14,082 bases of DNA from contig CALMJO010000364.1 of the NCBI GenBank assembly GCA_937864375.1, positions 1 through 14,082 on the forward strand, written 5' to 3'. Shown in pieces: positions 12,771-14,082 of the stretch (its first letter is position 1; the number at the start of each line of letters is the position of its first letter). Source of the DNA: an uncultured Spirochaetota bacterium (lineage in GTDB: Bacteria > Spirochaetota > UBA4802 > UBA5368). The position numbers and the translations under genes are program-made. Under the pieces are notes generated by a model. It made no database searches. It saw only the letters and a list, made by a program, of their open reading frames with translations, and was not told the origin of the DNA.

Positions 12771-14082
12771 ATGACAAAGCCGGCATTCGACGCCAACAAG
12801 GAGCTCGAGGAGCTCCTTAATAATGATATGAACAAGGATCCCAATCCCAACGCGGAAACCGCAGGGAGCAAGACGGGGACCGTCGGGAAAACGGGAGACA
12901 TCAATTTCAACATCAAGCCCGAGGAGCTGGAGAGCTATCTCAACAAGTACGTGGTGGGCCAGGAGAGCGCGGTCGAGGTGATCGCGACCAAGGTCTGCAC
13001 GCACTTCAACCGGATGAAGCTCGAGAAGTCCATCCCCGAGGACGAGCGCATCGTGGGCACCATCAAGAGCAACATGCTCCTCATCGGCCCCACGGGCGTG
13101 GGCAAGACCTACATCATCAAGCTCATCGCCAAACGCATAGGCGTTCCCTTCGTGAAGGCCGACGCGACCAAGTTCAGCGAGACCGGCTACGTGGGCGGCG
13201 ACGTGGAGGACCTGGTGCGCGAGCTCGTGCACGAGGCCGACGGCGACATCAGCCGCGCCGAGTACGGCATCATCTACCTGGACGAGATCGACAAGATCGC
13301 CTCCTCCGGGAGCCTCGTGGGACCGGACGTGTCCCGCACCGGCGTGCAGCGCAACCTCCTCAAGCTCATGGAGGAGTCCGAGGTCGATCTAAAAACGCCG
13401 CACGACCTCGCCTCGCAGGTGGAGGCGGCCATGGAGGCGCAGCGGACAGGGAAGGTCACGCGCAAGAAGATTAACACGCGCAATATCCTCTTCATCGTGT
13501 CCGGCGCATTCGGCGGGCTCGCGGAGATAATCAAGCGCCGCATGAACATGCAGTCCATAGGCTTCGAGAAGGCGGGCGCGCGCCGCGAGGAGGTCCAGGA
13601 CCTCTTCAAGAGGGTGACGACCGAGGACCTCATCCAGTTCGGGTTCGAATCCGAGTTCGTGGGGCGCCTGCCCGTTTCCGTGGTGCTGAACGAGATGACC
13701 GAGGACGGGCTCTTCCAGATCCTCAAGAACAGGTACTCCACCGTGGTGCTCGGAAAGAAAATGGACTTCCGCGCCTACGGGATAGAGCTCGATTTCACGG
13801 ACGAGGCGCTGCGCGTCCTCGCCGGCCGGGCGCACAAGGAAAAGACCGGGGCCCGGGGGCTCCTGTCCGTGTTCGAGCGTGCCCTCATCAAGTTCGAAAA
13901 AACGCTCCCCTCCACGGAGATCACCATGCTCCAGGTGGACAGGGCCGTGGTGGACGACCCGGAGGCGGCGCTCAGGAAGATGCTCGTCAACGACAGCATC
14001 AAGAGCTACCAGAAGAATTTCCTGGTGAAGCACGGGATCTACCTCGAGTTCGAGCGCGGGGCGGTCGAGCGCATCCAGGAGA
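12771..14082 (+). CDS. ClpX-like AAA+ unfoldase lacking the zinc-binding N-domain, C-terminus outside window
   Basis: 437 codons are visible and the frame is open at the edge. Core motifs of ClpX are present: KYVVGQ (59-64), Walker A GPTGVGKT (106-113), pore loop GYVGGD (139-144), Walker B IIYLDEIDK (167-175), sensor 1 region NILFIVSGAFGG (238-249), IGF loop (263-265) used to dock on ClpP, EFVGRLP (295-301) and sensor 2 GARGL (360-364). The first 45 residues are polar, with none of the paired cysteines of the ClpX zinc-binding domain. The region that holds the RKH substrate loop in ClpX is replaced by a longer stretch (about 206-236) with a different charge pattern. After the normal ClpX end the chain continues (NDSIKSYQKNFLVKHGIYLE). 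It is probably a ClpX paralogue that unfolds a different set of substrates for ClpP. A GAGG ribosome binding site lies 12 bases before the ATG. Confidence 0.88.
   Translation, partial: MTKPAFDANKELEELLNNDMNKDPNPNAETAGSKTGTVGKTGDINFNIKPEELESYLNKYVVGQESAVEVIATKVCTHFNRMKLEKSIPEDERIVGTIKSNMLLIGPTGVGKTYIIKLIAKRIGVPFVKADATKFSETGYVGGDVEDLVRELVHEADGDISRAEYGIIYLDEIDKIASSGSLVGPDVSRTGVQRNLLKLMEESEVDLKTPHDLASQVEAAMEAQRTGKVTRKKINTRNILFIVSGAFGGLAEIIKRRMNMQSIGFEKAGARREEVQDLFKRVTTEDLIQFGFESEFVGRLPVSVVLNEMTEDGLFQILKNRYSTVVLGKKMDFRAYGIELDFTDEALRVLAGRAHKEKTGARGLLSVFERALIKFEKTLPSTEITMLQVDRAVVDDPEAALRKMLVNDSIKSYQKNFLVKHGIYLEFERGAVERIQE

Noticed and set aside
12609..14033. Minus-strand ORFs of 207, 155 and 214 codons
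   Set aside because: Antisense shadows of the ClpX-like gene, produced by its high GC third positions.

Overview
The window is a piece of a moderately GC-rich bacterial chromosome, apparently from an uncultured Gram-negative-like anaerobe or facultative anaerobe. Lineage cannot be fixed from this sequence. Most genes use GC-ending codons, have AGGAGG-type ribosome binding sites and end in ordinary stops, including TGA. One gene, however, appears to read two internal TGA codons as selenocysteine, so the host should possess the SelA/SelB/SelC/SelD machinery, which is not in this window.

Layout. Positions 1-2338 (minus strand) hold an M55 D-aminopeptidase-like gene cut by the window edge, a small TerB-like protein, and the most striking gene: an organomercurial-lyase (MerB) homologue running 2338 to 1640. 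It has in-frame TGA codons exactly where MerB has its two catalytic cysteines, each followed by a SECIS-like hairpin with a GGUC-containing apical loop. An ordinary ORF caller splits it into two fragments and loses its middle. Positions 2504-3481 (plus) encode an exported M23 metallopeptidase, which converges on the elongation factor P gene (4366-3803). A repeat-rich spacer lies between them.

Positions 4589-6331 (minus) form an AcuR/AcuI-like unit: a TetR-family repressor with a palindromic operator placed over its own promoter start, followed by an acryloyl-CoA reductase/YhdH-family quinone oxidoreductase. Positions 6468-8037 (minus) encode an M81 (MlrC-like) metallopeptidase with a lipoprotein-type signal. 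Its C-terminus is displaced by a one-base frameshift. Positions 8254-11470 (minus) form a restriction-modification cassette: a DNA methyltransferase with three inserted zinc ribbons overlaps a downstream PD-(D/E)XK-type endonuclease. The cassette is bounded by two diverged repeat/terminator sequences.

Positions 11471-12419 are gene-poor. They hold short tandem repeats, a coding-like remnant, a strong minus-strand terminator and a G-rich tract. A 49-residue zinc-ribbon protein (12569-12420) is divergent from a ClpX-like AAA+ unfoldase (12771 onward, cut by the edge). That unfoldase lacks the usual zinc-binding N-domain and carries an altered loop region and an extended C-terminus.

The most valuable observation is the putative double-selenocysteine MerB homologue. 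The rest is mainly housekeeping and accessory genes.
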